From Acidobacteriota bacterium (lineage in GTDB: Bacteria > Acidobacteriota > Terriglobia > Acidiferrales > UBA7541): a stretch of DNA of 54,772 bases. The stretch spans positions 1-54,772 of the forward strand of contig JABDGF010000009.1 in the NCBI GenBank assembly GCA_013286165.1, read 5' to 3'. Below, piece after piece: positions 1 to 9,433 of this stretch (the first letter of the stretch is position 1; every line of letters starts with the position of its first letter). Below the pieces are notes generated by a model that worked only from the letters and a program-made list of their open reading frames with translations, was not told the DNA's origin and did not search any database. Both the position numbers and the translations under genes were made by a program.

Positions 1-255
1 ATGCCCCTGAAGAATGACTTCATACCGCCTCCCGAGCGAAACTGAGACGCACGCCCCTACGTATTCAGCACGCCGATGCCGCCATTGAGGTCTCGTCCGG
101 CGATTTTGGGCCCCACCCGCGCCGTGCGATTTGAAATTCTGATAGTCCGTATCACATTAAAGGAACTAACGTCAAGAATTAGCCTCGATGCGTTCGAGTA
201 AATCGGGACGGAAGTTTCCTGGCTCGCACCGGGCGGCGCGAGATTCGGTCTGGGA

Positions 256-1272
256 TCACGGCTGCAGCACGATTCGACCCGCCACTTCGCCACGCCGCAG
301 CTCGCCGAGTACCTCGTTCGCGTCTTCGAGCGGCCGAGTAGCCACGCGGCACTTCAATTTTCCGGCGGCGCCCATCGCCAGCACGTCGCGCAAGTTATCG
401 CGCGACCCCACGGACGACGCTTGCACCCGCACTTCGCGCCCCGCCATCGACAGCGCCGGAAAACAAATCGGATCGGCGGGCAATCCCACCACGAGCAAAG
501 TCCCCAAGCCGCGAACGCAGGAAAACGCCGCGTCGTACGCCGCCTTCGCTCCCGAAGCCACCAGCACCACGTGTGCGCCGCCTTGCTTACGGATTTCCTT
601 CGGTGCATCGCCCGTCGAGGCATTCAGCGAATGAGTCGCGCCATCCTGCCGCGCCTGCTCGAGTTTTTCGTCTGAAAGATCGACCGCCGTCACTTCCGCG
701 CCCATCTCGCGTCCAACCTGCACGGCGAGATGGCCGAGCCCGCCCACTCCAAAAATCGCCAGCCGCTGGCCGGGCTGGATATCCGCCTTCTTCAGTGCGC
801 GATACACCGTCACGCCCGCGCAAAAAAGCGGCGCTGCGTCCGCCGACGAGAGCCCATTCGGAATTTTCGTCGCGTGCGCCGCCGGAGCTTTCACAAATTC
901 CGCGTAACCGCCATCGACGGCCACTCCCGTGATTTTCTGCTTCCCGCACAGAACTTCATTGCCGCTCGCGCAGAACTCGCATTCGCCGCACGACCAGTAA
1001 ATCCACGGAACGCCCACGCGATCGCCCACGCGCAGTTCCGCCACGCCGTCGCCAACGTCCGCCACCGTCCCGGCGATCTCATGCCCCAGAATCAGCGGCT
1101 TTTTCACGATGCGGTTAAGCTGCGGCCAATCGCCGTCCGCCACGTGCGCGTCCGAATGGCACGCGCCGCAAGCCTCGACGCGAATCAGCACTTCGCCCGC
1201 GCCGGGCTGCGGCCGTTCAACATCCTCGATACGCAGCGGGGTCTTGAAATCGTGCAGGACGGCGGCTTTCAT
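256..1272 (-). CDS. Zinc-dependent alcohol dehydrogenase (MDR family)
   Basis: A 338-residue cytosolic medium-chain dehydrogenase that should oxidise primary alcohols or reduce aldehydes with NAD(P). Catalytic-zinc ligands are visible at Cys38, His64 (in GHE) and Cys151. A structural-zinc set, Cys95, Cys98, Cys101 and Cys109, lies in the usual lobe. The Rossmann motif GVGGLG is at about residues 175-180. Length and motif order match the AdhP/AdhA-type enzymes. It lies 54 nt downstream of the TetR gene on the same strand, so it is probably co-transcribed with and controlled by that regulator. The exact alcohol cannot be told from sequence. Confidence 0.93.
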   Translation of the reverse strand: MKAAVLHDFKTPLRIEDVERPQPGAGEVLIRVEACGACHSDAHVADGDWPQLNRIVKKPLILGHEIAGTVADVGDGVAELRVGDRVGVPWIYWSCGECEFCASGNEVLCGKQKITGVAVDGGYAEFVKAPAAHATKIPNGLSSADAAPLFCAGVTVYRALKKADIQPGQRLAIFGVGGLGHLAVQVGREMGAEVTAVDLSDEKLEQARQDGATHSLNASTGDAPKEIRKQGGAHVVLVASGAKAAYDAAFSCVRGLGTLLVVGLPADPICFPALSMAGREVRVQASSVGSRDNLRDVLAMGAAGKLKCRVATRPLEDANEVLGELRRGEVAGRIVLQP

Positions 1273-1326
1273 TCGCGCAACTCCAATCTCAGGCAGGAAT
1301 CCATCCTGGGGAAAACGTGAAGAGCA

Positions 1327-2016
1327 CTAAGCCTTCGCGCCGCGCAGGAAAAATTCCACGGCGTTGTGCGCGCGCTCGGCCAGCTTGTGCGGACCGGTCA
1401 AATCCACGGCCCACTGCCGCACCACGGTATTGAAAAGCCCTTCCATGAATTCCGCGAGATGCACCACAGGAAATTCTTTCGTGATCTCGCCGCGCTGCTG
1501 GCCCTGCTCCAGAATTTCGCGCAGCAGCTTCATCGTCGCCTGCTCCGGAGCGCGCAATTCCGGCGACCTCACCGGATCCATCGCGCCCGCCAGAATCACG
1601 GCCTGCCACAAAGGCCTTCCCGTCTCAGTCACCTTCGCAAGCTGGTCGTAAAATCGCTCCAGTATTTCCGCCGTCGAAGCTTTTGACGAAAGCTCCGACT
1701 TCAAGCTTTCCGCCTGCCGCGCAAACGCCCGCCGCCCGATTTCACGCAGCACCGCATCTTTGCTCGGAAAATATCGGAAGAAAGTCGGCTGGCTGATCTC
1801 CAGCACCTGCACGATGTCGTCAACGCGCGTGTTCTGATATCCGCGCTCGCGAAACAGGCGCAGCGACGTCTCGATAATCTGTCCGCGCAGCTTTTCTTTC
1901 TTTCTCTCGCGCAAGCCGGAGGGCACGCTCGCCGAATGCGATTCGATGGTTTTGCTTTTTCGGGAGGAGTGTTTGGCGGAGCCGGCTCGATGCCGGTTCG
2001 CATTGCGCTTGGCCAC
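1327..2016 (-). CDS. TetR/AcrR family transcriptional regulator
   Basis: A 229-residue one-component repressor. A basic, low-complexity N-terminus of about 35 residues precedes a classic TetR helix-turn-helix at roughly residues 40-88, with the signature GYQNTRVDDI followed by SQPTFFRYFPSKDAVL. The rest is a helical ligand-binding and dimerisation domain. The start used is a GTG, and the ribosome-binding site in front of it is weak, so an internal start nearer the HTH is possible. It is followed at 54 nt by the alcohol dehydrogenase, its most likely target. The inducer is unknown. Confidence 0.9.
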   Translation of the reverse strand: MAKRNANRHRAGSAKHSSRKSKTIESHSASVPSGLRERKKEKLRGQIIETSLRLFRERGYQNTRVDDIVQVLEISQPTFFRYFPSKDAVLREIGRRAFARQAESLKSELSSKASTAEILERFYDQLAKVTETGRPLWQAVILAGAMDPVRSPELRAPEQATMKLLREILEQGQQRGEITKEFPVVHLAEFMEGLFNTVVRQWAVDLTGPHKLAERAHNAVEFFLRGAKA

Positions 2017-2138
2017 GGTTGGGACCTCTTCCCCGCGAGACCGCTCGCAGGTCGTGCGCTTCGCTAAATTTTGATAGCGACTCTAACATTACAGTTACCC
2101 ACGTCAAGCGAGATTCCGTTCCGTGAAACGTGTCGCCC

Positions 2139-2178
2139 AAAAACAGAAACGCCGCGAGCGACCTTCCGCCCGCGGCGT
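2139..2178 (-). terminator. Rho-independent terminator of the xyl operon
   Basis: Read on the minus strand, an 8-bp GC stem (ACGCCGCG at 2149-2156 pairing with CGCGGCGT at 2171-2178) is followed by the T-rich tail TTTCTGTTTTT. It lies just after the xylA stop codon and closes the symporter-galE-xylB-xylA unit. Confidence 0.7.
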
Positions 2179-2197
2179 CAAAAGCCTTACGCGCCGA

Positions 2198-3370
2198 TTA
2201 CCGAACGCCGTAAATAATTTCCATCGTCAACTGATCCAGCCGCTCGTACGGCAAATTCTTCGCCGCCAGCACCGGCCGATCAAACGTGTGCGCCAGCAGC
2301 GCCTGCGCGCCGCTCTTCGAATACTTCCCCACCGTTGGAGCCGCCGCCGATGCAGTCGCGATATCTTTCACGATCGCCTGAATTTCTTTGTCCGCCGCAA
2401 ATCGCGCCGCCTTTTCTTTCATGATCAGATACGAACGCATGCAGCCCCGCGCGAAATCTTTTACGCCCTCGAAGTTCTCAGTACGGTAGGCGTGCGCGTC
2501 GAAATGTCGCGGCCCGTCGTATCCGCTCTCTTCGAGAAATTTCACCAGGAAAAACGCTCCCTTCGCATTCGCTGACGCGAACCGGAAATCCTGGTCGTAC
2601 CGCCCGATCACCTGATCGTTCAGGTCGATGTGAAAGAGCTTCCCGGCTTCGGACGCCTGCGCCACCGCGTGCAGAAAATTCAGCCCCGCCATCGTTTCGT
2701 GCGCAAATTCCGGATTCACGCCAACAAGTTCCGGATTCGCGAGCGTCGGGATCAATCCCAGATAATTTCCCGTAGTCGCCATGTAAATGTCGCCGCGCGG
2801 CTCGTTCGGCTTCGCTTCCATCGCGAACTTGTAGCCGTATTTCTGATCGATCGAATATTCGCAAAGGTAGTCGAGCGCCTCGCGCAGCCGCTTCACCGCA
2901 TCTTCCGGATTCCGGCACGCATCCGTTTCCGTTCCTTCGCGCCCGCCCCACAAAACGAAAATCTTCGCGCCCAGCTCCGCGCCCAAATCCATCGCGCGCA
3001 TCGTCTTCTGCACCGCATACGCGCGCACCGCAGGATCGTTCGCCGTAAACGCTCCGTCGCGAAACACCGGCGCCGTAAACAAATTCACGGTCGCCATCGG
3101 CACCACCAGTCCGCCCGCCGCGCACGCCGCCTTGAAATCCTTCACAATCTTGTCGCGCTCGCTCGGCGTCGCGTCGATCGGCACCAAGTCGTTGTCATGG
3201 AGGTTCACGCCCCACGCGCCCACTTCCGAAAGCAGCCCCGCCAATTCCACCGGCGGTCGCACCGGACGCACCGGCTCGCCAAACGGATCGCGCCCCGGAT
3301 TCCCCACGGTCCACAATCCGAATGAAAATTTGTGCTCAGGTTTCGGTTGATACGCGTCGCTCGCCATCAT
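2198..3370 (-). CDS. xylA: Xylose isomerase
   Basis: A 390-residue class I (actinobacterial-length) xylose isomerase, interconverting D-xylose and D-xylulose in the cytosol. The active-site landmarks are in order: NLHDNDL with the ring-opening base His58, WGGREG at 141-146, Glu185 and Lys187 in [18 protein letters not shown] with Glu221 and His224, HIDLND at 248-252, and FDAH near 290. The last three supply metal ligands. Two in-frame ATG codons open the gene; the GAGG sequence upstream is better spaced for the second (at 3367), giving 389 residues. It is the last gene of the unit, 49 nt after xylB. Confidence 0.96.
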   Translation of the reverse strand: MMASDAYQPKPEHKFSFGLWTVGNPGRDPFGEPVRPVRPPVELAGLLSEVGAWGVNLHDNDLVPIDATPSERDKIVKDFKAACAAGGLVVPMATVNLFTAPVFRDGAFTANDPAVRAYAVQKTMRAMDLGAELGAKIFVLWGGREGTETDACRNPEDAVKRLREALDYLCEYSIDQKYGYKFAMEAKPNEPRGDIYMATTGNYLGLIPTLANPELVGVNPEFAHETMAGLNFLHAVAQASEAGKLFHIDLNDQVIGRYDQDFRFASANAKGAFFLVKFLEESGYDGPRHFDAHAYRTENFEGVKDFARGCMRSYLIMKEKAARFAADKEIQAIVKDIATASAAAPTVGKYSKSGAQALLAHTFDRPVLAAKNLPYERLDQLTMEIIYGVR

Positions 3371-3419
3371 TTTCCTCGCACGCCTCTAATTTCTTTGGAA
3401 ACAAATCTCGCCGCGCGCA

Positions 3420-4940
3420 TCACGCCGCTCCCACGTAAACCTCGCGCAGCGCCGGGTACAACCTTCTATACGCCGCATACTGCTTGTTCATTACCGCGAC
3501 GCTCGCCGCATTCGGCTGCACTCGAGACGCCACGCGCACCGCCGCGTCGCACGCATCGTCCACCGTCTTCCACGCGCCCACTCCCACTCCCGCCAGCAGC
3601 GCCGCGCCGTACGCCGGGCCCTCTTCGGCTTCCACAATGTCCACCGGCATCCCGTACACGTCCGCCTGAATCTGCCGCCACAATCCGCCCCGCGCCCCGC
3701 CGCCGCCGAGCCGGATCGATTCCACTGGCAATTTCAAATCCGCGAAAATGGACAACGTGTCTCGCAAACTGTACGCAACGCCTTCCAGAATCGCACGCAC
3801 CACATGCGCCCTGGTGTGCGTGGAAGAAAGCCCCACCAGCGCCGCCCGCGCGTTCGGATCCAGATGCGGCGTGCGCTCGCCCATCAAATACGGCGCCCAA
3901 AGCACGCCATCGCTTCCCGCCGGCGCGTGGCTCGCTTCGTCCTGCAAACGGTCGTACGCATCGCGCGACACTTCGTCACCCACACCGCCTTCGACGCCGA
4001 ACTGGTCCCTGAACCATCGCAGAGAAAATCCCGCCGCCTGCGTGACGCCCATCACGTGCCATCGCTTCGGCACCGCATGGCAAAAAGTGTGAATCCGCCC
4101 CTGCGGATCAAATTCCGGACTTGCCGTCGCCGCGAACACCACGCCCGAAGTTCCAATCGTCGCGCTCACCGCGCCTGGCCGCACAATTCCCATTCCCACC
4201 GCGCCCGCCGCCTGATCGCCCGCGCCCGCCACCACCGGCACACCTACATTCAGTCCCGATGCGGCGGCGCCATCTGCGGAAATTTTCCCGCTCACTTCCT
4301 GCGATTCCAGCACGTTCGGCAGCATTTCCTCAGCGAGCCCAGACGCCGCCATCATTTCCTTCGACCACCGCCGGTTCACCACATCCAGAATCAGCGTGCC
4401 CGACGCATCCGCCACGTCGATCGCATGCGCTCCCGTCAACCGGTACCGCACGTAATCCTTCGGCAACATAATTTTCTTCACGCGCTTCCAGATTTCCGGC
4501 TCGTGTTTTTGCACCCACCAAATCTTCGGCAGCGTGAAGCCGGTCAGCGCCGGATTCGCCGTCAGCTCAATCAGCCGCTTCGCGCCGATCTTCGCCGTAA
4601 TCTCGCGGCACTCTTCTCCGGTTCGCTGGTCGCACCAGATCAACGCCGGCCGCAACACTTTTCCGTCCGCATCGAGCATCACCAGGCCGTGCATCTGCCC
4701 CGTCAGCCCCACGCTCTCCACTTCATCCGCCGTCGCTTTCGCGTTCACGAGGCACGCGGGCACGGCCTTGCACGCCGCCGCCCACCAATCGTCGGGCTGC
4801 TGCTCCGCCCAACCGCGATGCGGCGCCGAAATCGGCTTGTGCTCGGCCGTCGCCGACCCGAGCACGCGGCCGTTCTCGTCGATCAGCACTGCGCGCGTGC
4901 CGCCCGTCCCAATATCAATGCCTAGAAATTTCCGCGCCAT
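3420..4940 (-). CDS. xylB: Xylulokinase
   Basis: A 506-residue FGGY-family sugar kinase, phosphorylating D-xylulose to D-xylulose 5-phosphate for the pentose phosphate pathway. The N-terminal ATPase fold shows FLGIDIGTGGTRAVLID. The xylulokinase-type substrate loop GLTGQMHGLVMLD follows at about residues 79-91. A second phosphate-binding segment (GAGDQAAGAVGMG, then SATIGTSGVV) lies near residues 240-265. Length is normal for XylB. It sits 25 nt after galE and 49 nt before xylA, so the three are one transcript. Confidence 0.96.
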   Translation of the reverse strand: MARKFLGIDIGTGGTRAVLIDENGRVLGSATAEHKPISAPHRGWAEQQPDDWWAAACKAVPACLVNAKATADEVESVGLTGQMHGLVMLDADGKVLRPALIWCDQRTGEECREITAKIGAKRLIELTANPALTGFTLPKIWWVQKHEPEIWKRVKKIMLPKDYVRYRLTGAHAIDVADASGTLILDVVNRRWSKEMMAASGLAEEMLPNVLESQEVSGKISADGAAASGLNVGVPVVAGAGDQAAGAVGMGIVRPGAVSATIGTSGVVFAATASPEFDPQGRIHTFCHAVPKRWHVMGVTQAAGFSLRWFRDQFGVEGGVGDEVSRDAYDRLQDEASHAPAGSDGVLWAPYLMGERTPHLDPNARAALVGLSSTHTRAHVVRAILEGVAYSLRDTLSIFADLKLPVESIRLGGGGARGGLWRQIQADVYGMPVDIVEAEEGPAYGAALLAGVGVGAWKTVDDACDAAVRVASRVQPNAASVAVMNKQYAAYRRLYPALREVYVGAA

Positions 4941-4965
4941 AGAAACTCGTCGCCTCGGCCCCGCT

Positions 4966-5949
4966 CTACGCCTTGAAAGGATTCTCGTTGCGCCGCCGCC
5001 AATCCCACTGCGATTTCAAAATAGACGCGATGTCCGATTGCGTCGCCGTCCAACCGAGCACTTCCTTCGCCTTCCGTGCGTCTGCCACCAGCGTGATCGC
5101 ATCGCCCGCGCGCCGCGGTTCTTTCTTGTACGGAATCGGCTTCCCCGTCACTCTCCGCGCCGTCTCGATCACTTCCAGCACCGAGTAGCCCGTACCGGTC
5201 CCGAGATTGATGAATTCCGATTTCCCGCCCTTCTTCAAATAATCCAGCGCCAGAATGTGCGCGTCCGCCAGATCCGCCACGTGAACGTAATCGCGCACCG
5301 CCGTTCCATCCGGCGTCGGATAGTCGTCCCCAAACACCGCCAATTCCTTGCGCTCACCAGAAGCCGCCATCAACACGCTCGGCACCAGATGCGATTCCGG
5401 CTCGTGCAATTCGCCGAGCTTCTCCGTCGCGCCCGAAGCATTGAAATATCGCAGCGCCACAAATTTCAGCCCATGCCCCACGTCGTACGCCTCGAGCACC
5501 TGCTCGAGCATCAGCTTTGACCAGCCGTACGGATTCTTCGGCCATTGCTTCTCGGTCTCGCGAATCGGAATTTCTTCCGGATCGCCGTATGTCGCGCACG
5601 TGGAAGAAAAAACAATCTTCTTCACGCCCGCCTGCACCAGCGCGCCAAACAGCGCGATCCCCTGCTCCACATTGTTTTCGAAATAGCGCTCCGGCTCTTT
5701 CACCGATTCGCCCACATACGTCAGCGCCGCAAAATGCACGCACGCTTCGATCTTGTGCTCGCGCACGATCCGCGCCACCAGCGACCGGTCACCTACTTTG
5801 CCTTCGTAAAACGGCACGTTCTCGTTCAGCGCCTCGCGATGCCCGCGATACAAATCGTCCAGCACCACCACCTGCGCGCCCTTGCCGAGCAGCCGCTCGA
5901 CCGTCACGCTCCCGATGTATCCCGCTCCGCCCGTCACCAAAATCGACAT
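4966..5949 (-). CDS. galE: UDP-glucose 4-epimerase
   Basis: A 327-residue short-chain dehydrogenase-type epimerase interconverting UDP-glucose and UDP-galactose (possibly also UDP-xylose and UDP-arabinose). The NAD-binding motif TGGAGYIGS starts at residue 6. SSTCATYG (about 115-122) and YGWSK (Tyr141, Lys145) give the catalytic Ser/Thr-Tyr-Lys triad. The frame stays open upstream, but the start at 5949 is chosen because it puts the Rossmann motif at the extreme N-terminus and has GGGAGAG just in front. It lies between the symporter genes and xylB, which suggests joint handling of galactose- and xylose-derived sugars. Confidence 0.93.
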   Translation of the reverse strand: MSILVTGGAGYIGSVTVERLLGKGAQVVVLDDLYRGHREALNENVPFYEGKVGDRSLVARIVREHKIEACVHFAALTYVGESVKEPERYFENNVEQGIALFGALVQAGVKKIVFSSTCATYGDPEEIPIRETEKQWPKNPYGWSKLMLEQVLEAYDVGHGLKFVALRYFNASGATEKLGELHEPESHLVPSVLMAASGERKELAVFGDDYPTPDGTAVRDYVHVADLADAHILALDYLKKGGKSEFINLGTGTGYSVLEVIETARRVTGKPIPYKKEPRRAGDAITLVADARKAKEVLGWTATQSDIASILKSQWDWRRRNENPFKA

Positions 5950-6161
5950 ATCTCTCCCGTCGTCATTCAAACTCAAATCTCTATCTCGCCCGCCAGAACG
6001 CCGCACCGCCGGCCGTCCGCACGTGCAGCCGCCCGCAATCCGGCCCTGCGCGTCGAATCCCACCCAAGAGGTAAACGGCGTGCCTGAATCCACTCGTCCG
6101 CGAACACACAGAATCCAGAACCAGCGCGCAGTCCCGGCGTTACGTACTACGCAGCGCTCGC

Positions 6162-6401
6162 TTAATTCTTACTCGCGACCATCGCGCGCGAGGGCACGTA
6201 TCGAATCGTCCAAAAAAGCCCGAGCAGCAGCAAAATCGCGCCCCACCAAATTCCCGCATGCAGTTGGAACAGCACCACCTGCTCCGCTACCGGCGGCGGA
6301 TTCATGTACTGATAAATCCCCGCCGCAAGAATCAGCACGCCATTCACCACCAGCGATACGCCGATGAAAAACCAGATCGAAATCGAATCGTCGCCGTGCA
6401 T
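6162..6401 (-). CDS. Small two-TM membrane protein
   Basis: A 79-residue protein with two hydrophobic segments (about residues 8-30 and 45-66) joined by a short loop, ending in a polar [13 protein letters not shown] tail. No family is recognised. It begins 6 nt after the symporter stop codon, so it is almost certainly co-transcribed and perhaps translationally coupled with the transporter. That placement suggests an accessory role, but no function can be assigned. The 212 nt between it and galE hold no further gene. Confidence 0.8.
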   Translation of the reverse strand: MHGDDSISIWFFIGVSLVVNGVLILAAGIYQYMNPPPVAEQVVLFQLHAGIWWGAILLLLGLFWTIRYVPSRAMVASKN

Positions 6402-6407
6402 TAGTCC

Positions 6408-8111
6408 TCACCAGAAAATGATGTTTAGGATCACGAACACGATGGTCACCACCACCGCCCAGAACGCCGGACGCTGGTAGATCGGCACGTCGCCTTCGGA
6501 CGGAATTTCTGTCGCGCCGTAAACCAGTCCCGCCAGTTCGCTCGCCGGCTTCGGCTTGGTCATGTAACTCACCACCACCGTCACCAGCACGCACACGATC
6601 CAGGACCACAGCGCGCGATACATGTTCTCCGCCATGTCTTTCGCGTTCGGCGAAAGCGCCACGTAGCGTAGCGCCGTGGGATCGGCCTTCACCCACGCCC
6701 ACATTCCGATCGACGACGCCGTGCCCGCAAACAGGCCCCAGAATCCGCCCGCCGCTGTCGCACGTTTCCAAAGCATTCCGAGTACGACCGTGCCGAAGAG
6801 CGGCGCGATGAAGAAACTGAACAACGCCTGCACGTAATCCATGATGCTGGCGAAACTCATCACCAGATACGCCGTGCCGATGCTCACCAGCACGCCGATC
6901 ACGGTGGACCAGCGTCCCATCGAAACGTAGTGCTCGTCCGTTGCGCTCTTCTTAAAAACCGCCTTATAGATGTCGTAGGTCCACACCGTGGAAAACGCGC
7001 TAACGTTGCCCGCCATGCCGGACATGAATCCCGCGATCAACGCCGTGATTCCCAGCCCCAGCAAACCTGGACCGCAATACCGCGCCAGCATCAGCGGCAA
7101 CACTTCGTTGTAGCTATGCCCGCCCGTTGCGATTGCCTGGCTCTCTGGCAGCAGCTTCATCGGCAGCAACGCGATTCCCAGCAAGCCCGGCAGAATCACA
7201 ATCAGTGGCACAAACATTTTGAACGCCGCGCCAATCACCGGCGCCATCTTTGCCGACCGCAAATCCTTCGCCGCCAGTACGCGCTGCACCACCAGGAAGT
7301 CCGTCGTCCAATACCCAAACGAGATGACGAATCCCAGGCCGAATACAATTCCAGTCCAGTGAATTCCCATCGGGTTATCTGTAAACGATCCGAGCGTGGA
7401 CCACATGTGCGTGTATTCCACGGAAGCGTTTTGCGCCACGCGATCGCGCAATTGCCGCCACCCACCAACCTCGATCAAGCCGAGGATCGGAATCAGCAGC
7501 GCGCCGGCCCAGATCAAAATGAATTGGAGCACTTCGTTGAAGATCGCCGAGCGCAATCCGCCCAGCGTCACGTACACCGCCACCGTCAGAGCAGACACCC
7601 AGATGCTCACGTTGATGTTCCAGCCCAAAATCAGCCGCATCACCAGCGCCATCGAGTACATGTTGATGCCGCTCATCAACACCGTCATAAACGCAAAGGA
7701 GATCGCCGAAAGCGCGCGGCTCGACTCTCCGAATCGCAGCTTCAAATATCCCGGCACCGAGTGCGTTTTCGAAATGTAGTAGAACGGCATCATCACCAGC
7801 GCGAGGAACAACATCGCCGGTATCGCGCCGATCCAGTACCAGTGTGCCGCTAAAATCCCATATTGGTACGAAGAAGCCGCCCAGCCCAGCAGCTCCAGCG
7901 CTCCCAAATTTGCCGAAAGGAAACTCAGACCCGCAATCCACGCCGTCATTTCGCGGCCGGCCATGAAAAAATCTTCGCCGGTGTTCGATCGCCCCTTCAG
8001 ATAAAAGCCAATCGCGAGTACCAGGCCAAAGTAGAAGACGATGATGACGAAGTCGGTTGTGGTGAGGTGGACCAGCCGGTCCGTAAACAGGGCTGCGGCC
8101 AACAAACTCAT
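6408..8111 (-). CDS. Sodium/solute symporter (SSS family, SGLT-like)
   Basis: A 567-residue inner-membrane permease of the solute:sodium symporter family, with about 14 hydrophobic helices. Recognisable SGLT-type segments are GRSNTGEDFFMAGREM near the first loop, GALELLGWAASSYQYG (TM2), and FWTTDFLVVQRVLAAKD-like sequence in the middle (FGYWTTDFLVVQRVLAAKD). It probably imports a hexose or pentose with Na+. The frame opens nine codons earlier, but the ATG at 8111 has a good site (GCAGGAGC, 7-nt spacing). It heads the transcription unit with galE, xylB and xylA, so xylose or galactose is the likely substrate (inference from context). Confidence 0.92.
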   Translation of the reverse strand: MSLLAAALFTDRLVHLTTTDFVIIVFYFGLVLAIGFYLKGRSNTGEDFFMAGREMTAWIAGLSFLSANLGALELLGWAASSYQYGILAAHWYWIGAIPAMLFLALVMMPFYYISKTHSVPGYLKLRFGESSRALSAISFAFMTVLMSGINMYSMALVMRLILGWNINVSIWVSALTVAVYVTLGGLRSAIFNEVLQFILIWAGALLIPILGLIEVGGWRQLRDRVAQNASVEYTHMWSTLGSFTDNPMGIHWTGIVFGLGFVISFGYWTTDFLVVQRVLAAKDLRSAKMAPVIGAAFKMFVPLIVILPGLLGIALLPMKLLPESQAIATGGHSYNEVLPLMLARYCGPGLLGLGITALIAGFMSGMAGNVSAFSTVWTYDIYKAVFKKSATDEHYVSMGRWSTVIGVLVSIGTAYLVMSFASIMDYVQALFSFFIAPLFGTVVLGMLWKRATAAGGFWGLFAGTASSIGMWAWVKADPTALRYVALSPNAKDMAENMYRALWSWIVCVLVTVVVSYMTKPKPASELAGLVYGATEIPSEGDVPIYQRPAFWAVVVTIVFVILNIIFW

Positions 8112-8476
8112 CGAGTGGCTCCTGCCACGCTCGCGCAAGTTCTACAGGCCGCAAAATCCAGCCCGCCGAGCCTTGCTCGCGCGCGGAATCGCATTCGGTG
8201 CAACGAAGTGCTATACCTTGATATGGCTGACTTATCTGCCTAAGGTTCCCGCTCTTGGTACCGTATCCGTTTACGGTCCGTAACTGCCCTATTCACTTTG
8301 AGCTGCGGACGCGGGTTTACCTACTTTTGACATCAAGAAGCGCGGGGGTGAGGTTACCATAGGCAGCTGGGAATGCTACCAGATTCGCGCCCGCTGTCCG
8401 TCATCCGGTCGCGGCAGTTTGGCGAAGCGGCTTTGCGCCTGCAGCATCTAACAGGCACCTTCAGGAGGATTTACAA
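8112..8476. promoter_or_regulatory. Divergent intergenic region
   Basis: About 365 nt between the minus-strand symporter operon and the plus-strand ATP-grasp gene. It must hold both promoters, but I cannot fix a -35/-10 pair with confidence. A short inverted repeat, ACCGTA (8260-8265) and TACGGT (8272-8277), could be an operator. AGGAGG at 8463-8468 is the ribosome-binding site of the GTG start at 8477. Confidence 0.45.
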
Positions 8477-9433
8477 GTGTCGTCTGACAGGCCAATCGGC
8501 ATCTTCTACGAGCAGCAACGCTGGTTTGTGCCCGTCTTCGAGGCGCTTGAGCGCCGCGGCGTCCCCTTCGTCAAGCTCAACGCCGCCCGCCACCATTTCG
8601 ACCTCCTGCCCAACGGCAATCAGCAGTTCAGCCTGATCTTCAATCGCATGAGCCCGTCCGCGTGGACGCGTGGCAATGCCAACGCGATCTTCTACACGCT
8701 CAGCTATCTCGCGCATCTGGAAAAACTCGGCACGCGCGTCGTGAACGGCAGTCACGCCTTCCGCGTGGAAACTTCGAAAGCCCTGCAACTCTCGCTGCTT
8801 CAGTCGCTCGGCCTTCCTTATCCGCGCTCGGTCGTCATCAACCACGTTTCCGAAGCGCCAGCCGCCGCACAAGGTTTTCGCTTCCCCATCATCATCAAAC
8901 CCAACATCGGCGGCAGCGGCGCCGGCATCGTCCGCTTCGACACTGCCGAACAACTCGAACGCGCCGCGGCCGCCGAAGCGATCACCCTCGGCCTCGACGG
9001 CGTTGCGCTCGTTCAGGAATACATTCCCGCACGCGGCGGCCACATCACCCGCGTTGAAACCATCGGCTACAAATATCTCTACGGCATCAACGTGTACACG
9101 CCCGGCGATACCTTCGACCTTTGCCCGATGGACATCTGCAAGACCAACGACGGCACCGAGCTCAGCACCACCTGCGTGATCGAAGGGGCAAAAACCGGAC
9201 TGCGCGTGGAAGCCTATCGCCCGCCGGATAGTGTGATCGCGTCGGTTGAAAAAATATTCGCCGAAGCACAGATCGAGGTCGGCGGCGTCGAGTACACCAT
9301 CGACGATCGCGATGGCCAGCTCTACTTCTACGATGCGAACGCGCTTTCGAATTTCGTCGCCGACGCGCCGCGCGTGATCGGCTTCGATCCGTTCGACCGC
9401 CTCGTCGATTACCTCGTGAAGGAACGCCGCTGA
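8477..9433 (+). CDS. RimK-type ATP-grasp ligase
   Basis: A 318-residue ATP-grasp protein. These enzymes activate a carboxylate as acyl phosphate and join it to an amine or thiol. After a divergent N-terminal domain (1-95), the ATP-grasp fold shows FPIIIKPNIGGSGAGI (nucleotide-binding lysine 141 and Gly-rich loop), the hinge VQEYIP at 179-184, and a C-terminal metal/ATP segment YFYDANALSNF (Asp286, Asn288). The start is GTG, supported by a perfect AGGAGG 8 nt upstream. Its stop overlaps the next gene's start (TGATG), so the two are translationally coupled. Substrate unknown; a small peptide-like or amino-acid conjugate is a guess. Confidence 0.88.
   Translation: MSSDRPIGIFYEQQRWFVPVFEALERRGVPFVKLNAARHHFDLLPNGNQQFSLIFNRMSPSAWTRGNANAIFYTLSYLAHLEKLGTRVVNGSHAFRVETSKALQLSLLQSLGLPYPRSVVINHVSEAPAAAQGFRFPIIIKPNIGGSGAGIVRFDTAEQLERAAAAEAITLGLDGVALVQEYIPARGGHITRVETIGYKYLYGINVYTPGDTFDLCPMDICKTNDGTELSTTCVIEGAKTGLRVEAYRPPDSVIASVEKIFAEAQIEVGGVEYTIDDRDGQLYFYDANALSNFVADAPRVIGFDPFDRLVDYLVKERR

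Noticed and set aside
57-293. Short minus-strand frame at the left edge
   Set aside because: It overlaps the dehydrogenase C-terminus and shows no protein family feature or ribosome-binding site.
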